The notes: generated by a model not told the origin, from the sequence alone. A stretch of 38,944 bases of DNA from Kutzneria sp. 744 (GCF_000568255.1 NZ_KK037166.1:4731947-4770890), one strand, 5' to 3'; shown: positions 1-9,284, numbered from the stretch's first letter. Numbers and translations are program-made.

Positions 1-325
1 GCCGTGTCTCAGTCCCAGTGTGGCCGGTCGCCCTCTCAGGCCGGCTACCCGTCGTCGCCTTGGTAGGCCACTACCCCACCAACAAGCTGATAGGCCGCGG
101 GCCCATCCTGCACCGCCGGAACTTTCCACCCTCCACCATGCGGCAGAAGGTCATATCCGGTATTAGACCCAGTTTCCCGGGCTTATCCCAGAGTGCAGGG
201 CAGGTTGCCCACGTGTTACTCACCCGTTCGCCGCTCGTGTACCCCGAAGGGCCTTACCGCTCGACTTGCATGTGTTAAGCACGCCGCCAGCGTTCGTCCT
301 GAGCCAGGATCAAACTCTCCAATAA
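1..325 (-). rRNA. rrs: 16S ribosomal RNA, 5' part
   Basis: Read on the minus strand, the segment contains the universal 16S start (AGAGTTTGATCCTGGCTCAG, positions 318 down to about 299) followed by GACGAACGCTGGCGGCGTGC and the usual 5'-domain sequence. The gene is transcribed leftward and leaves the window at position 1, so only about the first 325 nt of roughly 1,500 are present. The 5' end is placed 7 nt before AGAGTTTG by analogy with E. coli numbering. Open frames across it are chance. The rest of the rRNA operon should lie to the left of the window. Confidence 0.97.
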
Positions 326-430
326 GGTTTTGTTTGATCGAGACTAGTACAAACTGGCATCAATCCAGTTTTAACCATCTCAAAGGAACCCACTAAGGGG
401 TTTATTCATTCAAGTACTGGCTATTACAGT

Positions 431-456
431 ACGCTGTTGAGTTCTCAAAGAACACA
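431..456 (-). promoter_or_regulatory. boxA-like antitermination sequence of the rRNA leader
   Basis: On the minus strand this reads GTTCTTTGAGAACTCAACAG within 431-456. It closely resembles the leader boxA region known from mycobacterial and other actinobacterial rRNA operons, where Nus factors bind the nascent RNA to prevent premature termination. It lies about 105 nt upstream of the 16S 5' end. Confidence 0.75.
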
Positions 457-513
457 CGCACACCGCTCGCGCCGCAATTTCTTGCGGGTTGATCCGGGGC
501 TTTGATGTTTCAA

Positions 514-543
514 AGCTTATCCGGTCTGGTTTTTCCCTGTCAA
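514..543 (-). promoter_or_regulatory. rRNA promoter, proximal (TTGACA-18-TAAGCT)
   Basis: The minus strand has TTGACA (538-543), an 18-nt spacer and TAAGCT (514-519). The -35 box is a perfect consensus match. This is the promoter closest to 16S and the best candidate for the main housekeeping-sigma rRNA promoter. A 7-bp inverted repeat (499-516) straddles the -10 and the expected start site. Confidence 0.8.
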
Positions 544-593
544 ATCGGCTCGGCGAGAGTCGAACTTTCTGGGTCCAGGCCCGGCAGTCGCAC

Positions 594-599
594 ACTCTA
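594..599 (-). promoter_or_regulatory. possible middle rRNA promoter -10 box
   Basis: TAGAGT on the minus strand fits the actinobacterial TANNNT -10 pattern and sits between two stronger promoters, as expected in tandem rRNA promoter arrays. No recognisable -35 is present at 17-18 nt spacing, so this call is weak. Confidence 0.35.
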
Positions 600-707
600 C
601 CACGTTCTCACGGGAGCTTGTTTCGCGACTTGAGGATCTTGGTGTCTTCGCTCGTCCTCGCCGGCCCTTGCGGTCCGGGGCGAGTCCGTGTTGCTCTGAC
701 TTGGAGA

Positions 708-736
708 AAGTTACTCACGTCGATCACCGAAGTCAA
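708..736 (-). promoter_or_regulatory. rRNA promoter, distal (TTGACT-17-TAACTT)
   Basis: The minus strand carries TTGACT (731-736), a 17-nt spacer and TAACTT (708-713), which fits a housekeeping-sigma promoter well. It drives leftward toward 16S and starts about 380 nt upstream of it. It lies directly after the stop codon of the GT-FkbM gene. Confidence 0.7.
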
Positions 737-767
737 ATCGCCTGGTCAGCGCGGTTAACAGCCGGGG

Positions 768-3700
768 TCAGACCCCTTTGCCCCGCGGCCGGAGCCACAA
801 CGTGGAGCTTCGGGAGTCGCCCGTGGCCTCCAAAACCTCCTCGGGGCTGACCACGCGCTGGTGGTCGACCGGCACGAGGTCGTAGCCCCAGGTGCGGAAC
901 TCGCGGAGCGCGGTCAGCGGGTCGTCGCCGAGCTCGGTGATCGCCGACGGGGAGAACGCGCACAACACGTGCGGGCGATCCCTGCGCAACAACCGAACGA
1001 GACCGCCGAGGGCACGGTGCTCACGGCCCGGCGCATCCACCTTCACCACCGACAACCGCATGCCGGCCAGGTCCGGGATGCTCTCCAGCTCCTTGTCCAG
1101 GCGCACGCCCCGAACCGATCCGCCCAGGTCGACGGGCCTGTTCTCGTCCATCGGCTCGAGAACCGGCGCCCCCGCGAACTGGAGGGAACCCGCCGGCACC
1201 TGGTTCTGCGCCGGCGCCGCGGCGGCGTGCACGGGCGGCCCGGGGTTCGGCCGGACCGCCACCCCGCCGGTCAAGGTGGGCTCGGCGAGGAGGTCGGCGG
1301 CCTGGTCCCAGGCCGCGCCTTCCACCACCACCAACCGCTCCGCGATCTGCGGCGACAGGTTCACGCTGACGTTGTGCCGCAACAGGCGCCGCACCGGCTC
1401 GCACGGTTCGACGGCGACGACCGCGCCGCTGGCGCCGAGCATGCTCAACACCCGGATCGTGTGATATCCGACGTGGGCGCCGACGTCGACGAAGATGCCG
1501 TCCGGCTCGACCAGCGAGTCGATCAGTCCCGAGAGCTGCGGCTCCCACACCCCGTTGCTCGACAGCAACGGCAGCATCAGCGCGTCCTCCGACGGCAGCC
1601 GCAGCAGCCCCACGTCGCACAGCACCAGGGAGCTAGACACCCCTTCGACCGTGCCGCTGTGCCGTTCGTGCTCTCGCACGACGACCCGCCGCAGCGCATC
1701 GGAGGTGTGCAGCGCCTGGTCCGCGGACCGGAGCCCGGATTCGAGCCGGCCGTCGCGTTCCCGCAGGTTCTCCGCGACCTTCGACTCCAGCGCGTCGATG
1801 CGGTCCAGCGTCTTGTCCAGCATCAACGTGAGCCGATCGAGGCGGTCGGCGAGCGTGTCCAGCTGCTTCGTGCGCTTGCCGGCCTCGGCCACGAGCGCGT
1901 CCTCCACCTCCCGCAGCCGACGGCCCTGACCGGCGAGGTCGGCGCTGACGCGCACCACACCGTCGTCGGTGTTGACGAGCTGGTCGCCGAGTTGGGAGTG
2001 GCGGTCGATGAGCCGCTCGAAGTCGGCGCGGAGGCTCTCCAGCTCCACGAGACCGCCGATGTCGCGGATCTCGTCCTGACGGTGCAGCAGCTCGGCGGCG
2101 GTGCGCTCCATGCCGTCAAGCACCGTGCCGAGGACGTCGCGCAGGTGGTTGTCGTAGTGGTTCAGGACACGGAGCACGCCTTTTCGCAGCGCCGGCGCCA
2201 TGGGCATCCGGCTGGCGACATCGACGTCCGGCTGGCGCAGCAGCGCGTGCTTGGCCGAGTGCAGCGGGCCCAGCGGATCGCTGTCGTTGCCGCTGCGGGA
2301 CGCCGAGCGCCGGGCGCGCCAGGTGCGGTACGCGTGCTCGACGCGTTCCTTCAGCTGGTCGGCGACCTTCGGCAACGAGTAGGCGCGCAGCAGATGCCAG
2401 CGGCCGGTCCGCGACAGCCGGTCCGCGACCTCGGGGTCGTCGGCGACTTCGCGCAGCAGCTTCGACGCCACCTCGATGTCCGGCTCCGTGCCGCCGTGAT
2501 GGCAGGGCACCAGCACGGCGGTGTCGTTGTCGAACAGCTCCGTGACGACGCCGTGCGCGCTGGCGATCACCGGCACGCCGCGGGCGGCCGCCTCGGTGAG
2601 GCCCCAGGCGAGCAGGTCCGAACCGCCGCCGCGGTGCAGCGACAGGGCCCAGTCGGCGGCGTCCAGCAGGAACGGCAGGCTGATCGGGTCCTCGACGAGC
2701 CGAATGCGAGGATCCGTCGCGGTCGCCAGCCGGAGGCGTTCCGCCGACTCCGGGTGCTCGGCCGAGCCGGAGACGGCGAGCACCAGCAGCACGTCCTGCC
2801 GGTCCGGGAACGCGGCCAGGAAGGCCGACACCGCACCGAGGGCGTTGCCGACACGTTCGACGGCGTGATCCACAACCGTGGCGAAGACCACTTCGTCGCC
2901 GATGTCGTGCGCCGACCTCGACGCGGCCCGCGCCGCTTCCTCACGGGCCGGACGGTCGAGCACGGGCAGCCTGATCGTCCGCACGGGGACGGTGAGCGCC
3001 TGCTCCAGGGCGATGCGGGTCGTCTCGGAGGTGACCCAGACCTCGTTCGGCTCGATGGGGCCGCCGATCGGGCCGGGACCCGTGCGCACGGCGACGACGT
3101 AGCGCTCGGTGGCAGTGGCGACCTCGTCGTCGCAGAGCAGGACCACCGGGTAGCCGGGTTCGGTCGCCGCGGGCAGACCCGAGGCGCGGGCCGACGCGGC
3201 GATGAGATCGGCGATCCAGCCGCTGCCGAGCACGGAGACGCCGAGCTGTTCGAGCAGCGTGGTCTCGCCGCCGGGCCGCTTCGGCACGGCGTCGAGGTGC
3301 AGCCGGCCGGTGGCCACGCCAGGCCCGGCGCACCATTCACGGAAGGCCTGGCTGTCCGCCCCGAACGGTTCGGGGAACTGGCCGCGCAGCGCCGGGTCGT
3401 CCTGCCACACCGCGAAAGCCCAGCGGGTGGAGCTGGGCAGGCCGTCGACGGCTTCCGCCGCCCAGTCGATGAACTCCGTCTGGGCCGCACCGAAGGCTGG
3501 GGCCGGCGGAAGCTCGCCGGCACGGTCGGCCGCGAGCAGTGCTCGGCGGTATTCCGTGCGAAGCCCGGCGGGCAGGGCGGTGCCATCCGCGAGCTGCCCG
3601 AATCCGTACTCGGCGCGCTCCTGGCCGAGGCCGTGGCGGACCAATTCGTTGCGGTAGCTGGTGCAGAGCTCGGCCAGCAGCGGGTGTTCGGACAGCAACA

Positions 3701-4583
3701 CCCGCGGCCGGGCGGTGACGTCCACCGACAGCAGCCACGGGCGTTGCGGGTCGAAACCGCTGAACTGCACGGTGCGCAGCGGACGCCCGTCGATCTGGAG
3801 CTCGCCAGCGTCGTCCTTGGTGAGCTGGCGCTGCCCGGCGCTCCACACGGACAGGCCGATGCCCGGGTCGCGGAGCACTTCGTGATCGACGAGCGCGGGC
3901 GCGCTGTCCAGGAAGGTCGCGGAGGTCTCCGGCGCCTGGCGCACCGTCTCGAACCAGGAGTGCAGGAACGCCTCCGACCCCGGGGCCACCGCGACGAAGC
4001 CCGCGTCGTAGACGCCGGCGGCGGCCAGTTCCTCGGGGGTGGGACGCATGCCGTCGTCGGACAGCGGCCTCAGCACCCTCGGCACGAGGACCAGCGGCTT
4101 GCGGGCCAGCGCCGGCAGGACCTGGTCGGCGATCGAGCCGATGACGTGCACCGACGGGTCGAGGTAGAGGACCGGGCCGCGGTCGGCCAGCAGGCGCTCC
4201 AGCAGCCGCGGGCGCAGGACCGCGCAGAGCTGCTCGGCGGTGCAGGCGGTGGCCAGCTCGGCCAGCTCGCGGTCGCCGATGCCGATGTCGGCCGGCGCCA
4301 GCACACCCTGGTTGGTGGTGGCCGGGTCCGCGTCGACGATGAGCGCGACGAAACGGCCGTTGCCGTGCACGGTCAGGAAAGCGGCGCCCAGGGTGCGGAC
4401 CGCCGGCAGCTGCGCCTTCGTCGCCACCGTGCAGGCGCTCAGCGTCTGCTGCTCGGGCAGTGCGATCGACGGCGGCACATCCGGCCCGCTCGACCCGGCG
4501 GGACCGAAGCCGACCCGGACCACGGGGGTGGTCGGCTCGGCGGGCTCGTCGGCGTGTGGGCCTGCGGCAGGGACGTCAGTCAC
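768..4583 (-). CDS. large glycosyltransferase / coiled-coil / FkbM methyltransferase protein
   Basis: A protein of about 1,271 residues built from several parts. Residues 1 to about 360 resemble a GT-A-like or glycosyltransferase-associated region (weak). About 380-760 looks like a GT-B glycosyltransferase: the stretch GVPVIASAHGVVTELF at about 667 matches the donor-sugar region of the GT4 family. About 790-960 is charged and heptad-like (coiled coil). The C-terminus is an FkbM-type SAM-dependent methyltransferase with VDVGAHVGYHT at about 1032-1042. A proline/alanine-rich insert of about 70 residues interrupts the methyltransferase. Fusions of this kind usually build or cap surface glycans, so a polysaccharide role is inferred; substrate and sugar cannot be told. 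No signal peptide is seen. The start is set at GTG 4583 because a -10 box lies 6 nt before it. The long opposite-strand frame is a GC-rich shadow. Confidence 0.8.
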   Translation of the reverse strand: MTDVPAAGPHADEPAEPTTPVVRVGFGPAGSSGPDVPPSIALPEQQTLSACTVATKAQLPAVRTLGAAFLTVHGNGRFVALIVDADPATTNQGVLAPADIGIGDRELAELATACTAEQLCAVLRPRLLERLLADRGPVLYLDPSVHVIGSIADQVLPALARKPLVLVPRVLRPLSDDGMRPTPEELAAAGVYDAGFVAVAPGSEAFLHSWFETVRQAPETSATFLDSAPALVDHEVLRDPGIGLSVWSAGQRQLTKDDAGELQIDGRPLRTVQFSGFDPQRPWLLSVDVTARPRVLLSEHPLLAELCTSYRNELVRHGLGQERAEYGFGQLADGTALPAGLRTEYRRALLAADRAGELPPAPAFGAAQTEFIDWAAEAVDGLPSSTRWAFAVWQDDPALRGQFPEPFGADSQAFREWCAGPGVATGRLHLDAVPKRPGGETTLLEQLGVSVLGSGWIADLIAASARASGLPAATEPGYPVVLLCDDEVATATERYVVAVRTGPGPIGGPIEPNEVWVTSETTRIALEQALTVPVRTIRLPVLDRPAREEAARAASRSAHDIGDEVVFATVVDHAVERVGNALGAVSAFLAAFPDRQDVLLVLAVSGSAEHPESAERLRLATATDPRIRLVEDPISLPFLLDAADWALSLHRGGGSDLLAWGLTEAAARGVPVIASAHGVVTELFDNDTAVLVPCHHGGTEPDIEVASKLLREVADDPEVADRLSRTGRWHLLRAYSLPKVADQLKERVEHAYRTWRARRSASRSGNDSDPLGPLHSAKHALLRQPDVDVASRMPMAPALRKGVLRVLNHYDNHLRDVLGTVLDGMERTAAELLHRQDEIRDIGGLVELESLRADFERLIDRHSQLGDQLVNTDDGVVRVSADLAGQGRRLREVEDALVAEAGKRTKQLDTLADRLDRLTLMLDKTLDRIDALESKVAENLRERDGRLESGLRSADQALHTSDALRRVVVREHERHSGTVEGVSSSLVLCDVGLLRLPSEDALMLPLLSSNGVWEPQLSGLIDSLVEPDGIFVDVGAHVGYHTIRVLSMLGASGAVVAVEPCEPVRRLLRHNVSVNLSPQIAERLVVVEGAAWDQAADLLAEPTLTGGVAVRPNPGPPVHAAAAPAQNQVPAGSLQFAGAPVLEPMDENRPVDLGGSVRGVRLDKELESIPDLAGMRLSVVKVDAPGREHRALGGLVRLLRRDRPHVLCAFSPSAITELGDDPLTALREFRTWGYDLVPVDHQRVVSPEEVLEATGDSRSSTLWLRPRGKGV

Positions 4584-4589
4584 GGGCAC

Positions 4590-4618
4590 AACCTAGCCCG
4601 ATCCCGCGTCGGGTCGAA
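4590..4618 (-). promoter_or_regulatory. promoter for a leaderless mRNA of the GT-FkbM gene
   Basis: The minus strand reads TTCGAC (4613-4618), 17 nt, TAGGTT (4590-4595). Six nucleotides separate the -10 box from GTG 4583, so the transcript should begin at the start codon itself. No Shine-Dalgarno sequence is present, which agrees with leaderless translation. The remaining intergenic space up to 4787 shows nothing else recognisable. Confidence 0.6.
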
Positions 4619-4787
4619 GTAATGCCGACCGTTGGTCGCCGCGGGGATTCACGCGGCCACCAGTGCCGGTCGGCGCCGTGGCGCGGCCCGTGCCGCGCTG
4701 GCCTGCCCGAACGCGTCGACGTAGATCAACATGCTGCCATCGGCCGGTGGCGGGCGATGAACGACACGCCGCCGTCGTGAGACCTGC

Positions 4788-6131
4788 TCAGAGGATGGGC
4801 AGGAACGTGCTCAGCTCGAACGGCGTGACCCGGCTGCGGTAGGCGTCCCACTCGGCCCGCTTGTTGCGCAGGAAGAACTCGTAGACGTGCTCGCCGAGGG
4901 TCTCGGCCAGCAGCTCCGAGTGCTCCATCTCGCGCAGCGCCTCGCCGAGGTTCTGCGGCAGGCTCGCGTAGCCGGCGGCGCGCCGCTCGGACTCGGTCAG
5001 CGACCAGACGTCGTCCTCGGCCGCCGGCGGCAGCTCGTAGCCCTCCTGCACGCCCTTGAGCCCGGCCGCGATGATCACCGCGTAGGCCAGGTACGGGTTG
5101 CACGCCGAGTCGAGGCTGCGCACCTCCACCCGGCGGGACGAGGCCTTGCCCGGGGAGTACATCGGCACCCGGACCAGCGCCGACCGGTTGGCGTGCCCCC
5201 AGCAGACCGCGGTCGGGGCCTCGCCGCCGACGATGAGTCGCTTGTAGGAGTTGACGAACTGGTTGGTCACGCCGGTGATCTCGCGGGCGTGCCGCAGCAG
5301 GCCGGCCACGAAGGCCTTGCCGGTGTCGGACAGCTCGTACGGGTCCTCGGCGTCGTAGAACGCGTTGCCGTCGCCCTCGAACAGGCTCACGTGGGTGTGC
5401 ATGCCGGAGCCGGGCTGGTTGGTGAACGGCTTGGGCATGAAGGAGGCGCGCACTCCCTGCGTGATCGCCACCTCCTTGACCACGTACCGGAAGGTCATGA
5501 CGTTGTCGGCCATGGTGAGCGCGTCGGCGTAGCGCAGGTCGATCTCCTGCTGGCCGGGCGCGCCCTCGTGGTGGCTGAACTCCACCGAGATGCCCATCGC
5601 CTCCAGCGCCTCGATGGCGTGCCGGCGGAAGTGCGGCGCGGTGTCGTGGCTGGCCTGGTCGAAGAAGCCGCCGTTGTCGGCCGGCACCGGCTCGCTGCCG
5701 TCGTTGTTGAGCTCGCGCAGCAGGAAGAACTCGATCTCGGGGTGCACGTAGCAGGTGAAGCCGGCCTCGCTGGCCCGCGACAGCGTCCGCCGCAGCACGT
5801 GGCGCGGGTCGGCCCAGGACGGCGAGCCGTCGGGCATGGCGATGTCGCAGAACATGCGGGCCGAGTAGTGGCCGCCGTCCGCGGCCTCCCAGGGCAGCAC
5901 CTGGAAGGTGGAGGGGTCGGGCTTGGCCACCATGTCGGACTCGTAGACGCGGGCGAAGCCCTCGATGGCCGAGCCGTCGAAGCCGATGCCCTCGGAGAAG
6001 GCGCCCTCCAGCTCGGCGGGCGCGACCGCCACCGACTTGAGATATCCGAGCACGTCGGTGAACCACAACCGGACAAACCGGATGTCGCGTTCCTCCAACG
6101 TGCGCAGCACGAACTCCTGCTGGCGGTCCAT
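4788..6131 (-). CDS. glnA2: glutamine synthetase-like ligase GlnA2
   Basis: 447 residues, nearly the length of M. tuberculosis GlnA2 and recognisable along its whole length. It has the beta-grasp N-terminus starting MDRQQEFVLRTLEERDIRFV, the FDGSAIEGFAR motif at about residue 50, VEFSHHEGAPGQQEIDLR, FMPKP in the ATP site, and NRSALVRVPMY. Glutamine synthetases join ammonia to glutamate using ATP. GlnA2 paralogues, however, are not the main housekeeping enzyme, and the Streptomyces coelicolor GlnA2 has been described as a gamma-glutamylpolyamine synthetase. Where classical GSI has the adenylylated tyrosine (NLYDLPP), this protein has DVWSLT, so control by GlnE is unlikely. The start at 6131 follows the family; an in-frame ATG at 6167 would add 12 residues. 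Confidence 0.92.
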   Translation of the reverse strand: MDRQQEFVLRTLEERDIRFVRLWFTDVLGYLKSVAVAPAELEGAFSEGIGFDGSAIEGFARVYESDMVAKPDPSTFQVLPWEAADGGHYSARMFCDIAMPDGSPSWADPRHVLRRTLSRASEAGFTCYVHPEIEFFLLRELNNDGSEPVPADNGGFFDQASHDTAPHFRRHAIEALEAMGISVEFSHHEGAPGQQEIDLRYADALTMADNVMTFRYVVKEVAITQGVRASFMPKPFTNQPGSGMHTHVSLFEGDGNAFYDAEDPYELSDTGKAFVAGLLRHAREITGVTNQFVNSYKRLIVGGEAPTAVCWGHANRSALVRVPMYSPGKASSRRVEVRSLDSACNPYLAYAVIIAAGLKGVQEGYELPPAAEDDVWSLTESERRAAGYASLPQNLGEALREMEHSELLAETLGEHVYEFFLRNKRAEWDAYRSRVTPFELSTFLPIL

Positions 6132-6137
6132 GAGCGC

Positions 6138-6143
6138 AGCGTA
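6138..6143 (-). promoter_or_regulatory. -10 box for leaderless glnA2
   Basis: TACGCT on the minus strand is followed by 6 nt and then ATG 6131, the same geometry as at the GT-FkbM gene. No ribosome-binding site precedes the ATG. A -35 box is not recognisable at the proper distance, so confidence is modest. Confidence 0.4.
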
Positions 6144-6193
6144 GGCAGCGTTCGTTAACGGCATGTTTCGGGGGCCCACGACATCGAGTGAGC

Positions 6194-6222
6194 TTGCCCC
6201 CGTCGGGCACAGCGAGTACGAC
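6194..6222 (+). promoter_or_regulatory. possible promoter of the MFS transporter gene
   Basis: TTGCCC (6194-6199), a 17-nt spacer and TACGAC (6217-6222) stand 65 nt before the transporter ATG, in the 155-bp region shared with divergent glnA2. The -10 box lacks the final T. Confidence 0.35.
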
Positions 6223-6286
6223 GTAGCGACGCCGTCAGTCACCGATCGGCCAGCGGATCAGGCCAGTGGATCAGGGAGGGGCAGGC

Positions 6287-7558
6287 ATGACCAGCAGCGC
6301 CACCGAACCCCGGCAGCGCCTCACGCCCGACCAGCGCAACTCGTTCACCGCGGCCCTGCTCGGCTGGTCGATGGACGCCTTCGACTACTTCCTGGTCGTG
6401 CTGGTCTACGCCGACATCGGCAAGGAGTTCGGCGTCTCGCTCACGCAGATGGCCTTCCTGACCACCGTCACGCTGCTCATGCGGCCGGTCGGCGCGTTCC
6501 TGTTCGGACTGTGGGCCGACCGGGTCGGCCGGCGCGTCCCGCTGATGACCGACGTCATCTTCTACTCGATCGTGGGCTTCCTCTGCGCCTTCGCGCCCAA
6601 CTACACCGTGCTGCTCATCCTGCGCCTGCTCTACGGCATCGGCATGGGCGGCGAGTGGGGGCTGGGCGCGGCGCTGGCCATGGAGAAGCTGCCGGCCGAG
6701 CGGCGCGGCTTCTTCTCCGGCGTGCTTCAGCAGGGCTACTCGATGGGCTACCTGCTGGCCTCGCTGGCCTACCTGGTGCTGCACGGCTGGGCCGGGCTGT
6801 CGTGGCGGTGGCTGTTCGCGCTGAGCATCATTCCGGCGTTGATCAGCCTGCTGATCCGGGCCCGGGTCAAGGAGTCCGAGGTCTGGGAGACCACGCAGCA
6901 GAAGCTCAAGGCCCACAACACTTCGCTGCGCAAGGTCATCTTCACCGGGCCGGTGCTGCGCCGGTTCGCCTACCTCGTGGTGCTCATGACCGCCTTCAAC
7001 TGGATGAGCCACGGCACGCAGGACGTGTACCCGACCTTCCTCAAGGCGACCGAGCACGGCGGGGCCGGCCTGTCTGCCACGACGGCCGGCTGGATCGCGA
7101 TCATCTACAACATCGGCGCCATGATCGGCGGCACCGTCTTCGGCACGCTGTCCGAACGCTACGGCCGTCGCTACACGATCGTGTTCTGCGCGGTGATCGG
7201 TCTGCCGATCGTGCCGCTGTTCGCCTTCTCCACGACGGCGGCGTGGCTGTGCGTCGGCTCTTTCCTCATGCAGGTCGCGGTCCAGGGGGCGTGGGGGGTC
7301 ATTCCCGCGCACCTCACGGAGATGTCCCCCGATGCCATTCGCGGCTTCTATCCGGGGGTGACCTACCAGCTGGGCAACTGCCTGGCCGCGTTCAACCTGC
7401 CGATCCAGGAGTCGATCGCGTCCAGCCACGGCTACCCGTTCGCGCTGACCATCACCGTGATGCCGGTGCTCGCGATACTGGCGGTGCTGACCTTCTTCGG
7501 CAAGGAGGCCAAGGGAATCCGGTTCGGCACGACCGTCGGGGCGGCGCCGACCACTTAG
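6287..7558 (+). CDS. MFS transporter, sialate/lactate:H+ symporter-like
   Basis: 423 residues with about twelve hydrophobic spans, a standard major facilitator size. The cytoplasmic loop between spans 2 and 3 reads [10 protein letters not shown] and its repeat between spans 8 and 9 reads [10 protein letters not shown], both typical MFS signatures. [10 protein letters not shown] near residue 28 and [11 protein letters not shown] near 125 are typical of the SHS family and of aromatic/carboxylic acid:H+ symporters. It should be an inner-membrane proton-coupled importer of a small organic acid; the substrate cannot be told. The start is ATG 6287 after GGGAGGGG (6273-6280). Its stop codon overlaps the stop of the convergent hydrolase gene, with no terminator between them. 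Confidence 0.88.
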   Translation: MTSSATEPRQRLTPDQRNSFTAALLGWSMDAFDYFLVVLVYADIGKEFGVSLTQMAFLTTVTLLMRPVGAFLFGLWADRVGRRVPLMTDVIFYSIVGFLCAFAPNYTVLLILRLLYGIGMGGEWGLGAALAMEKLPAERRGFFSGVLQQGYSMGYLLASLAYLVLHGWAGLSWRWLFALSIIPALISLLIRARVKESEVWETTQQKLKAHNTSLRKVIFTGPVLRRFAYLVVLMTAFNWMSHGTQDVYPTFLKATEHGGAGLSATTAGWIAIIYNIGAMIGGTVFGTLSERYGRRYTIVFCAVIGLPIVPLFAFSTTAAWLCVGSFLMQVAVQGAWGVIPAHLTEMSPDAIRGFYPGVTYQLGNCLAAFNLPIQESIASSHGYPFALTITVMPVLAILAVLTFFGKEAKGIRFGTTVGAAPTT

Positions 7559-9162
7559 GACGAACACCTCGGGTCGGCGGCCGGCAGCTTCAGGCTCACG
7601 AGATAGTCCACACCGACCTGGTCGACGCAGTCGCTGCCCTGGAGGAAGGCCGTGTGCTGGGTGCTCTGGTAGGTCAGCAGAAACCCGCCGAGGGCCTTGG
7701 CCAGGTTGACGCCGGCCTGGTACGGCGTGGCCGGGTCGTTGGTCGTGGAGATCACGAGCGCCGGCGGCAGGCCGGCAGCCTTGGGCAGGTGAGGCTCGCT
7801 CGTGTTGGGCACGGGCCAGTAGGAGCAGGCGTCGCCGGACGAGGCCGCGGGCAGCGGTTCGCCGTTGTCCAGGAAGGGCGCGGCGGCGGTGGCCCGGCGT
7901 TCGGCGTCGAGCTGCGCGGCCTGGTCCTTGGACTGGGGGTTGTCCACGCACTGGATTGCGGTGAAGGCGTCCTGCTCGTTGGAGTACTTGCCGTCGGTGT
8001 CCCGGCCGTCGTACAGGTCGGCCATGGTCATCAGCGTCAGGCCGAGGCCCCGCTTCAGCTGCACCAGGCCGCTGTTCAACGTCTCCCACAGCTGCTGGGT
8101 GTAGAGCGCCTGGATCGTGGCGATGGTGGCGTCGCCGTAGGCCAGCTTGCGGCCGTCGCCGGTGTCCACCGGGTTCTTGATCAGCGGGATCACCAGGTCG
8201 TGGTAGGCCTGCACGGCCTTGCCGGCGTCCCGGCCCAGCGCGCAGTCCTGGCGTTGCACGCACCAGGCCGTGAACTGGTCGAACGCCTTCTGGAAGCCGG
8301 CCGACTGGGCGACTTCGGCGTCGGTCGGGCTCTGCGTGGGATCGACGGCGCCGTCCAGCACCAGGGCCCGCACATTGGCCGGGAAGGCCTCGGCGTAGGT
8401 GGTGCCGAGAAAGGTGCCGTACGAGTAGCCGAGGTAGGTCAGCTGCTTGTCGCCCAGGGCCGACCGCATCACGTCGAGGTCCTTGGCCACGTCACGGGTG
8501 CCGATGTTGGCCAGCAGGTCGGCGCCGCTGCGCTGGGCGCATTTCGCCGTGTAGTCACGCAGCTGCGCGACCTGCTTGGCGGTGCCGGCGGGCGATGTGT
8601 CCTCGATGTCGTCGGCCCGCTGCTTGTCGCGTTCCGCGTCGGTCAGGCAGTGCACCGACGGCTCGCTGGCCCCGATGCCCCGCGGGTCGAAGCCCACGAG
8701 GTCGAACCGGCGGCCGAGTTCGTTGCCGCCCACCGCGGAGGCCAGCGACGCGGCGGCGTCGACGCCCGATGCGCCGGGGCCGCCCGGATTGACGAACAGG
8801 CTGCCGATGCGCTGGCCGGCGTCGGAGGCCTTGCGGCGCAGCAGTCCCAGAGTGATCGTCTTGCCGTCGGGCTTGGCGTAGTCCAGCGGGACGGTCAGCC
8901 GGGCGCACCTGAGCTCGGGGCTGGCGGCGAACGTCTTCCGGTCGGTCTCCGAGCTGGCGTAGTCGTCGCACGCGCCCCAGCCCAGCTGCTGGCCGTAGAA
9001 GCGTTCGAGGCCGGCGGGGACCGGGCCGGCCGGGCCGGGCTTCTCGAAGGTGACGCCCGCGACGGCCTGACCGCCCGACACGGACGTGCAAGCGCCGGCC
9101 GCCAGCGCCGTCACGGCGAGTAGCGCTACCAACGGCACGGGGTGAGAACGACGAGGGCGCAC
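7555..9162 (-). CDS. secreted lipoprotein alpha/beta hydrolase, tripeptidyl aminopeptidase / CaeA (Hip1)-like
   Basis: 535 residues from GTG 9162. Arginines, a hydrophobic stretch and a lipobox (LAAGAC, Cys about 25) make a lipoprotein signal peptide, so the protein should be exported and anchored outside the membrane. The catalytic triad of the family is visible: Ser about 246 in GYSYGT, Asp about 476 in [10 protein letters not shown] and His about 503 in STQHTAF. The oxyanion region is [10 protein letters not shown]. These are hallmarks of the tripeptidyl-aminopeptidase/proline-iminopeptidase-like family that includes M. tuberculosis Rv2224c, which also lies next to glnA2 and panB. It probably trims peptides or cleaves esters at the cell surface. 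A further in-frame upstream start (9210) would put 16 residues ahead of the signal peptide and is less likely. Confidence 0.9.
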   Translation of the reverse strand: MRPRRSHPVPLVALLAVTALAAGACTSVSGGQAVAGVTFEKPGPAGPVPAGLERFYGQQLGWGACDDYASSETDRKTFAASPELRCARLTVPLDYAKPDGKTITLGLLRRKASDAGQRIGSLFVNPGGPGASGVDAAASLASAVGGNELGRRFDLVGFDPRGIGASEPSVHCLTDAERDKQRADDIEDTSPAGTAKQVAQLRDYTAKCAQRSGADLLANIGTRDVAKDLDVMRSALGDKQLTYLGYSYGTFLGTTYAEAFPANVRALVLDGAVDPTQSPTDAEVAQSAGFQKAFDQFTAWCVQRQDCALGRDAGKAVQAYHDLVIPLIKNPVDTGDGRKLAYGDATIATIQALYTQQLWETLNSGLVQLKRGLGLTLMTMADLYDGRDTDGKYSNEQDAFTAIQCVDNPQSKDQAAQLDAERRATAAAPFLDNGEPLPAASSGDACSYWPVPNTSEPHLPKAAGLPPALVISTTNDPATPYQAGVNLAKALGGFLLTYQSTQHTAFLQGSDCVDQVGVDYLVSLKLPAADPRCSS

Positions 9163-9284
9163 CCGTCGATCGTGCCATCTGGTGACTCCGAATGAGGGAA
9201 AGGTCCACAACCGGCGCGAGCCGTGGGTGATCCTTGCGCCACAGATTCCGTCGGGCTCTCGGGGGTGTGAGGGAGGATGAGGTC

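Larger units (their letters stand above)
326..767 (-). other. rRNA operon leader and promoter region
   Basis: These 440 bases contain no gene. They carry the 16S leader and upstream promoters. Leader hairpins visible here include AAACTGG/CCAGTTT (351-357 with 365-371), GTACTG/CAGTAC near 414-432, and GCTTTGA/TCAAAGC (499-505 with 510-516), which overlaps the -10 box of the nearest promoter. Stems upstream of 16S normally take part in RNase III processing of the pre-rRNA; that role is inferred here. The GT-FkbM gene on the same strand ends only 31 bp before the outermost -35 box, so read-through from it into the rRNA promoters is possible. Its stop lies in a short GGGGTC/GACCCC palindrome (764-776), too small to count as a convincing terminator. 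Confidence 0.8.

Noticed and set aside
764-776. Terminator at the end of the GT-FkbM gene
   Set aside because: GGGGTC/GACCCC leaves almost no loop (a 4-bp stem if a loop is allowed) and has no U tract.
861-4622. Plus-strand frame of over 1,250 codons opposite the GT-FkbM gene
   Set aside because: It has Arg/His/Gln/Val-rich composition with no domain and lies exactly antisense to a recognisable gene; a typical high-GC shadow.
4887-6158. Long plus-strand frame opposite glnA2
   Set aside because: Antisense shadow of a strongly conserved gene.
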